The position numbers and the translations under genes are program-made. A model generated the notes under the pieces. It was not told the DNA's origin. It was given only the letters and a program-made list of their open reading frames with translations, and ran no database searches. A DNA stretch of 8,369 nt from an uncultured Eubacterium sp. (GTDB lineage Bacteria; Bacillota; Clostridia; Lachnospirales; Lachnospiraceae), in NCBI GenBank assembly GCA_900550135.1, contig URQO01000069.1, positions 1 through 8,369 of the forward strand. Reading direction: 5' to 3'. Below, in pieces: positions 1 to 6,949 of the stretch. How positions within the stretch are numbered: position 1 is the stretch's first letter; each line of letters begins with the position of its first letter.

Positions 1-2549
1 CAGTTTTTCATCCAAATATTTACAAAGAAGAAAATATATTTAAGCAGGAAGGATGGCACTATGAGTTGGAAGATAAGGATGGTGACATTCAGATAAACGG
101 TGTAGTTTACAATGAAATGAAAGGTGTGTATTCTTCAGTGGATGGTATTGCATCAAGAGCTTCAATGCAGTCATTGTTCCCTGACAACGGATATAGCAAT
201 GAATCAGGTGGAGATCCTTTGTCAATTCCGGATTTGACATATGAAGAGTATTTGGCATTTCACAAAAAGTATTATCATCCATCAAATAGCTACATTTATC
301 TGTATGGAGACATGGATCCTGTTGAAAGACTTATATGGATGGATGAAAATTATTTATCAAAATATGATTATTTAGAAGTAGATTCAGAAATAAAATACCA
401 GAAACCATTTGAAAAACCTATTACAGTTACAAGAGATTATGCAATATCTGACGGTGAAAATGAAGATGAAAGTGCAATGCTTATTGCAAATTTTGTAGTA
501 GGAGATAATTTAGATTCAGAGTTAAATATAGCATTTCAGATTCTAGAATATGCAATTATGGAAATGCCGGGAGCACCTCTTAAACAGGCATTAATAGATG
601 CAAAAATCGGTAAGGACATATCAGGTTCTTTTGAAGATGATTTGTTACAACCTGTTTATGACATATCAGCCAAATATGCAAATGAAAAAGATGCAGAAAA
701 ATTTAATGAAGTAATCAACAGCACTTTAAAAGATATTGTAAAGAAAGGTATTGACAAAAAGGCTTTAAAGGCAGGACTTAATAGTCTTGAATTTAAGATC
801 AAAGAAGCTGACTTCGGTGGATTCCCTAAGGGATTATTGTGGGGACTTAACCTTCTTGGAACATGGATTTACGATGACGAAAAGCCTTTTGTTTCTCTTG
901 AAACAAACAAAATATTTGAAAAATTAAAAGAAAAAATCAACACAGATTATTTTGAAAAATTAATAGAAAAATATCTTATCAATAACAACCATCGTTCAAC
1001 AGTTATTATGAGCCCTAAAAAAGGTCTTACTGAAAAGCAGGAAGAAGTTTTGGCAGAAAAACTGGATAAGATGAAGAAGGAAATGTCTGATGAACAGATT
1101 GAAAAGATGATTGAAGATACACAGAAATTAAGAGAGTATCAGGAAACACCTTCAACACCGGAAGAATTAAAGACAATTCCTCTTCTTGAAATAGAAGACA
1201 TTGACAAAAATCCAAAACCATTTATTTATCAGGAAATAGATGAAGGAACATACAAGGCAGTTTACAATGATATTTTTACAAATGGTATCGGCTATCTTGA
1301 TATAGAGTTTGACTTTGGAAAATTACCTGTAAAATATGTTCCTTATTTGGGATTGCTCAAGTATGTATTAAGCTACATGAATACAGACAGAAGTTTCTCA
1401 GAATTAAACACAGAAATCGATATGGACTTAGGTGGTCTTACATTTGGAACAGGAATTTTTACAAATGTAAAAACTAACAAATCAAAATATGAAGCAGAAG
1501 TTCATACAAAGGCAGTTTATGACAATCTTGAAAAGGCTGTAGATATTATAAAAGAAATAATTACAAAAACAGATTTTTCAGATTATAAGCGTTTAAGAGA
1601 GATACTTGAGGAGACAAAGTCAAGACTTAACAGAACAATTGTGGAATCAGGCCATATTGCAAGTAGAATGAGAGCAATGGCTGATTACTCAGAAGATTAT
1701 TATATTAGAGAGCAGATGTCAGGTATATCATTCTACAAGTTTGTAGAATCATTATTAGATGACTTTGACAATAAAAAAGAAGGCATTGCAGACAATCTTA
1801 ATGATGTAATGAAATACACATTTAGAAAAGATAATATGATGATAAACTATGCAGGAGACAAGGATAGTTTTGAAAAGGTAGAAGTTCTGATAAAAGATTT
1901 ACAAAAGGATATGAATGAGCCTGTAGATTTCTCAGAAGGATTTGATGGATGGACTTTTGAAAGAACAAAGAAAAACGAAGGATTTATCACACCGGGTCAG
2001 GTCCAGTATGTAGCAAGATGTGGAAATTACAAAGAAAGTGCAAACGAAGAATTTGACGGAAGCATGCAGGTAGTTTCAAGTATTATGAGTAGTGAATACT
2101 TATGGGTAAACATCAGAATGCTTGGTGGAGCATATGGTTGTGGCTGCAATGTTACAAGAGGCGGTGATATTATGTTTACATCATATAGAGATCCAAATTT
2201 GAAACGTACAAGTGACATATATTTAGGAGCAGCTGATTACATTGAAAACTTTGATGCTGATGAAAGAGAGATGAGAAAATATATCATTGGTACAATCAGC
2301 AAAATGGATACACCAATGACGGCAGCAGACAGAAGTGGTAGAGAGTTTAGTGCATATATGGGAGATATTTCTTATGAAATGCTTAAAAAAGAAAGAGAGC
2401 AGGTACTTTATTCAACACCTGAAAAAATAAGAAGTCTTGCACCTAAGTTTGAAAAGGCAATGGCTCAGGATTACATTTGTGTAGTTGGTGGAAAGAGTGC
2501 CATTACAAATGATGCAGATATTTTAAATGAAGTTAAAGAATTAGGATAA
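1..2549 (+). CDS. PreP-like M16C zinc metallopeptidase (insulinase family), 5' end missing
   Basis: The reading frame is open from the left edge (first complete codon at base 3) to TAA at 2547-2549, giving 848 visible residues. The start HPNIYKEENIFKQEGWHYEL, followed by VVYNEMKG, is characteristic of presequence-protease-like M16C enzymes, which degrade short unstructured peptides inside a clamshell of two homologous halves. These enzymes are usually near 970 residues, so roughly 115-120 are missing, including the HxxEH zinc motif. The third zinc ligand should be the Glu of NEMKG (bases 114-116), equivalent by alignment from memory to Glu205 of human PITRM1. SGGDPLSIPDLTYEEYLAFH and YHPSN follow. 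A charged helical linker at visible residues 330-405 joins the halves. The C-terminal half keeps GGAYGCG and SYRDPN, conserved in the family. There is no membrane segment in the visible part, so a cytoplasmic role is likely. era follows after 9 nt. The family call is firm; the substrate is unknown. Confidence 0.93.
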   Translation, partial: VFHPNIYKEENIFKQEGWHYELEDKDGDIQINGVVYNEMKGVYSSVDGIASRASMQSLFPDNGYSNESGGDPLSIPDLTYEEYLAFHKKYYHPSNSYIYLYGDMDPVERLIWMDENYLSKYDYLEVDSEIKYQKPFEKPITVTRDYAISDGENEDESAMLIANFVVGDNLDSELNIAFQILEYAIMEMPGAPLKQALIDAKIGKDISGSFEDDLLQPVYDISAKYANEKDAEKFNEVINSTLKDIVKKGIDKKALKAGLNSLEFKIKEADFGGFPKGLLWGLNLLGTWIYDDEKPFVSLETNKIFEKLKEKINTDYFEKLIEKYLINNNHRSTVIMSPKKGLTEKQEEVLAEKLDKMKKEMSDEQIEKMIEDTQKLREYQETPSTPEELKTIPLLEIEDIDKNPKPFIYQEIDEGTYKAVYNDIFTNGIGYLDIEFDFGKLPVKYVPYLGLLKYVLSYMNTDRSFSELNTEIDMDLGGLTFGTGIFTNVKTNKSKYEAEVHTKAVYDNLEKAVDIIKEIITKTDFSDYKRLREILEETKSRLNRTIVESGHIASRMRAMADYSEDYYIREQMSGISFYKFVESLLDDFDNKKEGIADNLNDVMKYTFRKDNMMINYAGDKDSFEKVEVLIKDLQKDMNEPVDFSEGFDGWTFERTKKNEGFITPGQVQYVARCGNYKESANEEFDGSMQVVSSIMSSEYLWVNIRMLGGAYGCGCNVTRGGDIMFTSYRDPNLKRTSDIYLGAADYIENFDADEREMRKYIIGTISKMDTPMTAADRSGREFSAYMGDISYEMLKKEREQVLYSTPEKIRSLAPKFEKAMAQDYICVVGGKSAITNDADILNEVKELG

Positions 2550-2558
2550 GAGGTACTT

Positions 2559-3461
2559 ATGAACAAAAATTTTAAATCAGGATTTGTGGCTTTAATTGGA
2601 AGACCAAATGTTGGAAAATCAACACTGATGAATCAGATTATCGGTCAGAAGATTGCAATTACATCAAAAAAACCACAGACTACAAGAAACAAAATTCAGA
2701 CAGTGTACACATGTGATGAAGGACAGATTGTATTTTTGGATACACCGGGTATTCACAAGGCAAAAAATAAACTTGGAGAATATATGGTAAATGTGGCTGA
2801 AAAAACATTAAAAGAAGTAGATGTTATTATGTGGTTGGTAGAACCTGACACTTTTATCGGCGCAGGGGAACAGCATATTGCAGAACAGTTAAAAGACATA
2901 AAGGTTCCCGTGATTTTGGTTATAAACAAAATTGACACTGTGGATAAAGATGAGATTCTTAAATTTATTGATGCATACAGAAAAATTTTGGATTTTGATG
3001 AAATTATTCCGGCATCAGCTTTAAGAGGAAACAATGTGGATACAGTGGTTGAGCAGATATTTAAATATCTTCCCAAAGGACCTATGTATTATGATGAAGA
3101 TACTGTAACAGATCAGCCAATGAGACAGATTGTTGCAGAGCTGATTAGAGAAAAAGCACTTCATGCCCTTGATGAAGAAATTCCTCACGGTATTGCCGTA
3201 ACTATTGAAAAAATGAAGAAAAGACAAAATAAGGACATTTATGATATAGAGGCAACAATTATTTGTGAGAGAGATTCTCATAAAGGTATTATTATCGGCA
3301 AAAAAGGATCAATGCTGAAAAAAATCGGAACAAATGCAAGATATGAGATTGAACAGCAGCTTGATATGAAAGTTAATCTCCAGATTTGGGTAAAAGTCAG
3401 AAAGGACTGGAGAGACAGTGAACTTCTAATGAAGAATTATGGTTACAAGGATGAAAATTAA
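2559..3461 (+). CDS. era: GTPase Era, 16S rRNA-binding ribosome assembly factor
   Basis: This 300-residue protein has the usual Era length and two-domain layout. The N-terminal GTPase carries G1 GRPNVGKS (residues 14-21), the switch I region with KPQTTRNKI (38-46), G3 DTPGIH (61-66), G4 NKID (123-126) and G5 SAL (153-155). The C-terminal KH RNA-binding domain has the signature GIIIGKKG at 243-250. In the family, Era binds the 3' end of 16S rRNA near the anti-Shine-Dalgarno region and helps 30S maturation, partly at the membrane. The ATG at 2559 is preceded by AGAGG (2549-2553) with a 5-nt spacer, and it lies 9 nt after the stop of the M16C peptidase. Co-transcription with that gene is therefore likely, since there is no room for a separate promoter in the gap. 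All key residues are present and nothing suggests decay. Confidence 0.98.
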   Translation: MNKNFKSGFVALIGRPNVGKSTLMNQIIGQKIAITSKKPQTTRNKIQTVYTCDEGQIVFLDTPGIHKAKNKLGEYMVNVAEKTLKEVDVIMWLVEPDTFIGAGEQHIAEQLKDIKVPVILVINKIDTVDKDEILKFIDAYRKILDFDEIIPASALRGNNVDTVVEQIFKYLPKGPMYYDEDTVTDQPMRQIVAELIREKALHALDEEIPHGIAVTIEKMKKRQNKDIYDIEATIICERDSHKGIIIGKKGSMLKKIGTNARYEIEQQLDMKVNLQIWVKVRKDWRDSELLMKNYGYKDEN

Positions 3462-3474
3462 ATTAATTCTTTAT

Positions 3475-3582
3475 TTATTAAGTTGAAAACAAAGGATTCT
3501 TCAAATGATTCTATTGGGTTTGATATAAAGTATTCTTCAAATGATTTTATTAGGTTGAACATAAATACATCTTTCCATTATT
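3475..3582 (+). repeat. 36-bp tandem repeat, three degenerate copies, in the era-yqzL spacer
   Basis: Copies lie at 3475-3510, 3511-3546 and 3547-3582. Copies 1 and 2 match at 28 of 36 positions and share an exact 15-nt core, ATTCTTCAAATGATT (3496-3510 and 3532-3546). Copy 3 matches copy 1 at 16 of its first 20 positions (TTATTAGGTTGAACATAAAT) and then decays. No unrelated spacers separate the copies, so this is a tandem duplication and not a CRISPR array. It contains no coding frame that I would defend. The repeats carry TTGA-type and TATAAA-type motifs, so they may contribute promoter elements. Confidence 0.75.
3500..3529 (+). promoter_or_regulatory. Possible promoter for yqzL-recO
   Basis: An extended -10 element, TG-A-TATAAA, has its hexamer at 3524-3529. 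A weak -35, TTCAAA (3500-3505), sits 18 nt upstream. Both lie inside the second and first units of the 36-bp repeat. Initiation would fall near 3536 and give a leader of about 125 nt before yqzL. The -35 matches only 4 of 6 consensus positions, and the background is very AT-rich, so this is a suggestion only. The alternative is read-through from era. Confidence 0.3.
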
Positions 3583-3596
3583 TTCATTAATGGAAA
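3572..3596 (+). other. AT-rich hairpin downstream of era
   Basis: TTTCCATTA (3572-3580) and TAATGGAAA (3588-3596) form a perfect 9-bp stem with a 7-nt loop. A-rich sequence follows on the + strand, not a T-run, so it does not look like an intrinsic terminator. It could stabilise the 3' end of a processed era mRNA or be part of the yqzL leader fold. Confidence 0.5.
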
Positions 3597-3615
3597 AACA
3601 TGAATACAAAATCTT

Positions 3616-3652
3616 TCCCTGTAAATCCTAAAAGTATAAAGACTTACAGGGA
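3616..3652 (+). promoter_or_regulatory. Hairpin masking the yqzL ribosome binding site
   Basis: TCCCTGTAA (3616-3624) is perfectly complementary to TTACAGGGA (3644-3652), giving a 9-bp stem with a 19-nt loop. Two further U-G pairs (3614-3615 with 3653-3654) can extend it. The 3' arm contains most of the strong Shine-Dalgarno AGGGAGG (3648-3654) for the yqzL ATG at 3660. If it folds, the stem would block ribosome entry to yqzL and might affect recO through coupling. The pairing is seen directly; a regulatory role is inferred. Confidence 0.6.
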
Positions 3653-3659
3653 GGATAAG

Positions 3660-3845
3660 ATGGAATATTTTAATAGTTGGAGAGTATTTGAAGAGACAGG
3701 AAAGATAGAAGATTATTTAAACTATGCCAAAGAAAAGAAGATAAACCAGGCAAGAGAAAATTTTATTTCAAAATTAGAAGGCAAGGAAAATGGTAGAGAC
3801 AATAACAGCAGTGGGAATGGTGATTTCCCAGTCCCCTATAAGTGA
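3660..3845 (+). CDS. yqzL: YqzL-like small protein
   Basis: A 61-residue protein starts at ATG 3660, placed there by an ideal Shine-Dalgarno AGGGAGG (3648-3654) with a 5-nt spacer. The frame has an earlier ATG at 3600 but it lacks a good RBS, so I reject it. The N-terminal stretch WRVFEETGKIEDYLNYAKEK resembles the short YqzL family, encoded between era and recO in Bacillus and many other Firmicutes, whose function is not established. The middle is charged and helical. The last 18 residues (NGRDNNSSGNGDFPVPYK) are encoded in the overlap with recO in another frame, and they look low-complexity, more a by-product of the overlap than a conserved domain. It has no signal peptide or membrane segment. 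The assignment rests on both the sequence signature and the position. Confidence 0.8.
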   Translation: MEYFNSWRVFEETGKIEDYLNYAKEKKINQARENFISKLEGKENGRDNNSSGNGDFPVPYK

Positions 3846-4521
3846 ATACGACAAACGTCTTGTGATTTTGACGAAAGAATTTGGAAAGATTACTGCATTT
3901 GCAAGAGGCGCAAGAAAACCTAACAGTCAGTTTTTAGGTGGAAGTCAGCCCATGGCATTTGGTGAGTTTACATTGTATCGCGGAAGAAATGCATACACGG
4001 TTACAGCAATGAAAATCAGTGATTACTTTAGTAACACAATGCACGACATAGACAGTATGTATCTTGGAATGTATTTTCTTGAACTTGCAGATTATTATGG
4101 AAGAGAAGGCATAGAGGCAAAAGAAACATTGGAACTTTTGTACTTTTCAATGAAGGAATTAAGCAAAAATGTAATTCCAAAAGCCCTTATCAGATGTATT
4201 TATGAATTAAAGACGCTGGTGATAAATGGAGAATATCCAAATGTGTTTCAATGTGCCGGATGTGGAAAAAATGAACAACTGGAATATTTTGACATAAAAA
4301 GCAATGTTATGTTTTGCAAAAACTGTCATGGAAAAGTAAACAACCGGTACATATTAAATCCATCGTCTGTGTACACCCTACAATATATTATAACTTCCCC
4401 AATAAACAAGTTGTATACTTTTACAGTAAAGGAGGAAGTTTTAAATCAGATAGTGGTAGTGATAGAACAGTATTTAAAAACTAAAGTGGATAAAAAGTTT
4501 AATTCTTTAGATTTTTTATAA
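3790..4521 (+). CDS. recO: DNA repair protein RecO
   Basis: This 243-residue protein is typical for RecO, which acts with RecF and RecR to load RecA on SSB-coated single-stranded DNA and can anneal complementary strands. The N-terminal OB-fold region reads VGMVISQSPISEYDKRLVIL, then TKEFGKITAFARGARKPNS, a hallmark of the family. A helical C-terminal part follows, with a four-cysteine zinc site: C155-x2-C158 and C176-x2-C179. Many Gram-positive RecO proteins keep this zinc site. ATG 3790 is preceded by AGAAGG (3776-3781) with an 8-nt spacer inside yqzL. The recO start lies 56 nt before the yqzL stop, so the two genes overlap in different frames and are probably translated from one mRNA. No terminator is apparent after it. 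Confidence 0.96.
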   Translation: MVETITAVGMVISQSPISEYDKRLVILTKEFGKITAFARGARKPNSQFLGGSQPMAFGEFTLYRGRNAYTVTAMKISDYFSNTMHDIDSMYLGMYFLELADYYGREGIEAKETLELLYFSMKELSKNVIPKALIRCIYELKTLVINGEYPNVFQCAGCGKNEQLEYFDIKSNVMFCKNCHGKVNNRYILNPSSVYTLQYIITSPINKLYTFTVKEEVLNQIVVVIEQYLKTKVDKKFNSLDFL

Positions 4522-4529
4522 AATTATTG

Positions 4530-4558
4530 TTGAAATTAAATCTCATAAAGTTTAGAAT
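4530..4558 (+). promoter_or_regulatory. Sigma-A type promoter for the lipoprotein gene
   Basis: TTGAAA (4530-4535) and TAGAAT (4553-4558) are separated by exactly 17 nt, and each differs from consensus at one position. Initiation near 4565 would leave a leader of about 22 nt that contains the strong RBS at 4573-4578. The site lies just after the recO stop, so the lipoprotein gene is probably transcribed on its own. Confidence 0.65.
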
Positions 4559-4586
4559 TACTACTTAGAGTGAGGAGGAAATATAG

Positions 4587-5216
4587 ATGAAACACATGCT
4601 AAAGAGTGTGATGGCATTTACATTGGTTCTTGTTATGGCAATGGGACTTGCAGGTTGTGGTAACAAGGTTGGAGATGTAGATTTGTCAGATGGGAAGAAT
4701 GCCATTTACATAGATGAAGACGGAAAAGTAAGTTATGGAGTTGTTGAAAAGTTCTCTACAGATACTTATGACAAGGACGCACTTGAAAAATACATTGACG
4801 ATGAGGTGGCTGATTACAACAAAAGCAGTGAGGCTTCTGTAAGCGATGCCATTACAGTTGACAAATATGATGTAAAAGATGATACAGCTTATTTAATATT
4901 AGATATTGCATCAGTATATGACTTTAATGAATATATTCAAAATTATAACAACGAAAGTGAAAAGAGTTTTTATGCAGGTCAGATAGCTGACCGTGGCAAA
5001 TGCAAAATCAAAGGTGACTTTGTATCAAAGGATAAAAAGGAAAGCCTTAAAGGCAAAGATATCAGAAAAATGACTGATAGCCAGATTGTTGTATTAAATG
5101 GAGAATACCGTGTACAGTTGGATGCAGATGTGAAATATATCAGCACAAACTGTTCAATTGATGAAGACGGCATTATTACAACAGCAAAAGATCAGGTTAG
5201 TTATATAGTATATTAA
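4587..5216 (+). CDS. Putative lipoprotein of unknown function
   Basis: This 209-residue protein has a lipoprotein signal peptide: positively charged MKHMLK, a hydrophobic core to residue 20, and lipobox LAGC with the lipidated Cys at 24. The mature part, about 186 residues, should be anchored to the outer face of the membrane. It is acidic and lysine-rich, without other membrane segments. YDKDALEKYIDDEVADYN (61-78) resembles a pattern I associate with small lipoproteins of Lachnospiraceae, followed by alternating beta-type segments and a C-terminal DEDGIITT-type turn. No catalytic motif is visible. ATG 4587 follows AGGAGG (4573-4578) with an 8-nt spacer, and a good promoter lies just upstream. 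It sits between recO and glyS, which are close neighbours in many Firmicutes, and its function cannot be inferred from them. The lipoprotein call is firm; the function is unknown. Confidence 0.88.
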   Translation: MKHMLKSVMAFTLVLVMAMGLAGCGNKVGDVDLSDGKNAIYIDEDGKVSYGVVEKFSTDTYDKDALEKYIDDEVADYNKSSEASVSDAITVDKYDVKDDTAYLILDIASVYDFNEYIQNYNNESEKSFYAGQIADRGKCKIKGDFVSKDKKESLKGKDIRKMTDSQIVVLNGEYRVQLDADVKYISTNCSIDEDGIITTAKDQVSYIVY

Positions 5217-5301
5217 AATAATAAAATATATATTAAATGCTATAGAGTAAGTTAATATAAATTATAGTACATTAAATAAAAACAAGACGGAGGAGTTTAT
5301 A

Positions 5302-6699
5302 ATGGAAAAGACAATGGACAAGATTGTTGCATTAGCAAAGAGCAGAGGATTTGTTTATCCTGGTTCAGAAATTTACGGAGGATTGGCAAATACTTGGGAT
5401 TATGGCAATCTTGGTGTTGAACTTAAGAACAACGTAAAGAGAGCATGGTGGAAGAAGTTTATTCAGGAAAATCCATACAACGTAGGTGTGGACTGTGCTA
5501 TTCTTATGAACTCACAGACATGGGTTGCTTCAGGACATTTAGGAAGTTTTTCTGATCCATTGATGGATTGTAAAGAATGTCATGAACGTTTCAGAGCTGA
5601 TAAGTTAATCGAAGATTATATGGATGAAAATGGTATAGAAATCCAAGAGTCAGTAGATGCATGGTCACATGAAAAAATGGCTTCATACATAGAGGAAAAT
5701 AATATTTGTTGTCCATCTTGTGGAAAGCATAACTTTACAGATATTAGAGAATTTAACCTTATGTTTAAAACCTTCCAGGGCGTAACAGAAGATGCAAAGA
5801 ACACTGTTTACTTAAGACCTGAAACAGCACAGGGTATTTTTGTAAACTTTAAGAATGTTCAGAGAACTTCAAGAAAGAAAATCCCATTTGGTATTGGTCA
5901 GATTGGTAAGTCATTTAGAAATGAAATTACACCTGGAAACTTTACATTTAGAACAAGAGAATTTGAGCAGATGGAACTTGAATTCTTCTGTGAACCAGAT
6001 ACAGACTTAGAATGGTTTGAATATTGGAGAGGCTTCTGTCGTGACTGGTTACTTAACCTTGGCATCAGAGAAGATGAAATGAGATTAAGAGACCACGAAA
6101 AAGAAGAATTATCATTCTACTCAAAGGCAACAACAGATATCGAGTTTTTATTCCCATTTGGATGGGGCGAACTTTGGGGTATTGCTGATAGAACTGATTA
6201 CGATTTATCAAGACATCAGGAAACTTCAAAAGAAGATTTAACATACTTTGATGATGAAAAACATGAAAGATATGTACCATATGTTATTGAGCCATCACTT
6301 GGTGCAGACAGAGTTACACTTGCATTCCTTTGCGCTGCATATGACGAAGAAGAGATTGGAACACCTGAAAAGCCTGACACACGTACAGTGCTTCATTTCC
6401 ATCCTGCAATTGCACCTGTTAAGATTGGTGTACTTCCATTATCAAAGAAGTTAAATGAAGGTGCAGAAAAGGTGTTTGCTGAACTTAGCAAGTATTACAA
6501 CTGCGAATATGATGATAGAGGAGCAATCGGCAAGAGATATCGTCGTCAGGACGAAATCGGAACTCCATTCTGTGTAACATACGACTTTGATTCAGAAGAA
6601 GATGGAGCAGTTACAGTTCGTGACCGTGACACAATGGAACAGGAAAGAATCAAAATCGAAGACTTAAAAGAATACTTTGAAAAGAAGATGGAATTCTAA
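5302..6699 (+). CDS. glyS: Glycine--tRNA ligase, single-chain dimeric type
   Basis: A 465-residue class II synthetase charges tRNA-Gly with glycine in the cytoplasm. It is the alpha2 type found in archaea, eukaryotes and many Gram-positive bacteria, not the alpha2-beta2 GlyQ/GlyS type. The N-terminus, KIVALAKSRGFVYPGSEIYG followed by GLANTWDYGNLGVELKNN, is diagnostic. An insertion carries two CxxC pairs, C90/C93 and C137/C140, likely to bind zinc. Motif 2 is at FRNEITPG (205 on) and FRTREFEQMELEFF (216 on). Motif 3 contains SLGADRVTLAFL (332 on), with the conserved Arg at 337. The anticodon-binding domain occupies about 365-465. ATG 5302 follows GGAGG (5289-5293) with an 8-nt spacer. The 85-nt upstream gap is very AT-rich and too short for a T-box leader; I see no clear promoter there. 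Length and motifs are complete. Confidence 0.97.
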   Translation: MEKTMDKIVALAKSRGFVYPGSEIYGGLANTWDYGNLGVELKNNVKRAWWKKFIQENPYNVGVDCAILMNSQTWVASGHLGSFSDPLMDCKECHERFRADKLIEDYMDENGIEIQESVDAWSHEKMASYIEENNICCPSCGKHNFTDIREFNLMFKTFQGVTEDAKNTVYLRPETAQGIFVNFKNVQRTSRKKIPFGIGQIGKSFRNEITPGNFTFRTREFEQMELEFFCEPDTDLEWFEYWRGFCRDWLLNLGIREDEMRLRDHEKEELSFYSKATTDIEFLFPFGWGELWGIADRTDYDLSRHQETSKEDLTYFDDEKHERYVPYVIEPSLGADRVTLAFLCAAYDEEEIGTPEKPDTRTVLHFHPAIAPVKIGVLPLSKKLNEGAEKVFAELSKYYNCEYDDRGAIGKRYRRQDEIGTPFCVTYDFDSEEDGAVTVRDRDTMEQERIKIEDLKEYFEKKMEF

Positions 6700-6728
6700 T
6701 TAGGTATAAAAATAGTATGGCATGATAG

Positions 6729-6754
6729 GTCTTATTGTGTTTAAGACATTTTTT
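6729..6754 (+). terminator. Intrinsic terminator after glyS
   Basis: GTCTTA (6729-6734) pairs with TAAGAC (6742-6747) across a 7-nt loop, followed by A and six T (6749-6754). The stem is short, with only two G-C pairs, so efficiency may be modest. It lies 30 nt after the glyS stop. The 3' arm plus T-tract recurs at 7205-7218 without a matching 5' arm. Confidence 0.6.
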
Positions 6755-6761
6755 GTACGAA

Positions 6762-6767
6762 TATAAT
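6762..6767 (+). promoter_or_regulatory. -10 element of a possible promoter for the structured RNA
   Basis: A perfect TATAAT lies 7-9 nt before the start of the long stem at 6771-6877. The best -35 with normal spacing is poor (TTTAAG at 6740-6745, spacer 16) and falls within the glyS terminator. In such AT-rich DNA a lone TATAAT is weak evidence, so a promoter here remains tentative. Confidence 0.35.
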
Positions 6768-6770
6768 ATA

Positions 6771-6877
6771 ATAAAGAAGTTGTATTGGTAAATAATACGA
6801 TTCCAATTAAGTAGATAGAGCAAAGAAACAAAAACAGCTTAAGGGAATCACATCAGGTACCGATACAACTTTTTTAT
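6771..6877 (+). ncRNA. Candidate structured small RNA or extended terminator
   Basis: An outer stem pairs 6777-6790 (AAGTTGTATTGGTA) with 6858-6871 (TACCGATACAACTT): 14 pairs, one of them a U-G wobble. It extends outwards through A-tract/U-tract pairing to 6771/6877. The 3' side runs straight into six T (6870-6875). Inside, after an 8 by 8 internal loop, GATTCC (6799-6804) pairs with GGAATC (6844-6849), and TTAAG (6807-6811) pairs with CTTAA (6838-6842). The apical loop, about 26 nt, is A-rich and unpaired. There is no RBS or ORF inside. With the TATAAT just upstream, this fits a stand-alone RNA of about 100 nt. Alternatives are a structured glyS 3' end, a second terminator, or a small inverted-repeat element. 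I could not match it to a known RNA family. Confidence 0.45.
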
Positions 6878-6949
6878 TATATAACAATGTGAGTTTATGG
6901 AATTTAGTTTAGGGAAAAACAAAGTTATAAATTTGTTATTAATAATTAA

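Noticed and set aside
2753..3281. Minus-strand open frames across era
   Set aside because: They are antisense shadows of a fully conserved GTPase gene with no RBS or recognisable product.
3475..3582. CRISPR-like array with 36-bp units
   Set aside because: The 36-bp periodicity is of contiguous degenerate units with no unrelated spacers, and no cas genes are nearby; it is a tandem repeat.
3600..3659. Upstream ATG at 3600 as the start of the YqzL-like protein
   Set aside because: It has no good RBS, the extra 20 residues do not look like the family, and they would be encoded by the RBS-masking hairpin. ATG 3660 has an ideal Shine-Dalgarno.
5217..5301. T-box or other riboswitch controlling glyS
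   Set aside because: The gap is only 85 nt, extremely AT-rich and without a stem of note.
6248..6454. Open frame within glyS in another frame
   Set aside because: It lies wholly inside an intact, motif-complete glyS and encodes a low-complexity His/Leu-rich product with no RBS; it is a shadow frame.
6844..6877. T-box-like sequence (GGTACCG followed by a T-run)
   Set aside because: The GGTACC lies in the outer stem, there is no specifier stem, and no aminoacyl-tRNA synthetase or amino-acid gene follows. The resemblance is only a short motif.
6771..6877. Small inverted-repeat transposable element
   Set aside because: The 14-bp inverted arms could be terminal repeats, but the flanks give no convincing target duplication beyond AT-rich sequence, and the T-run at one end fits a transcript end better. 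Kept only as an alternative.
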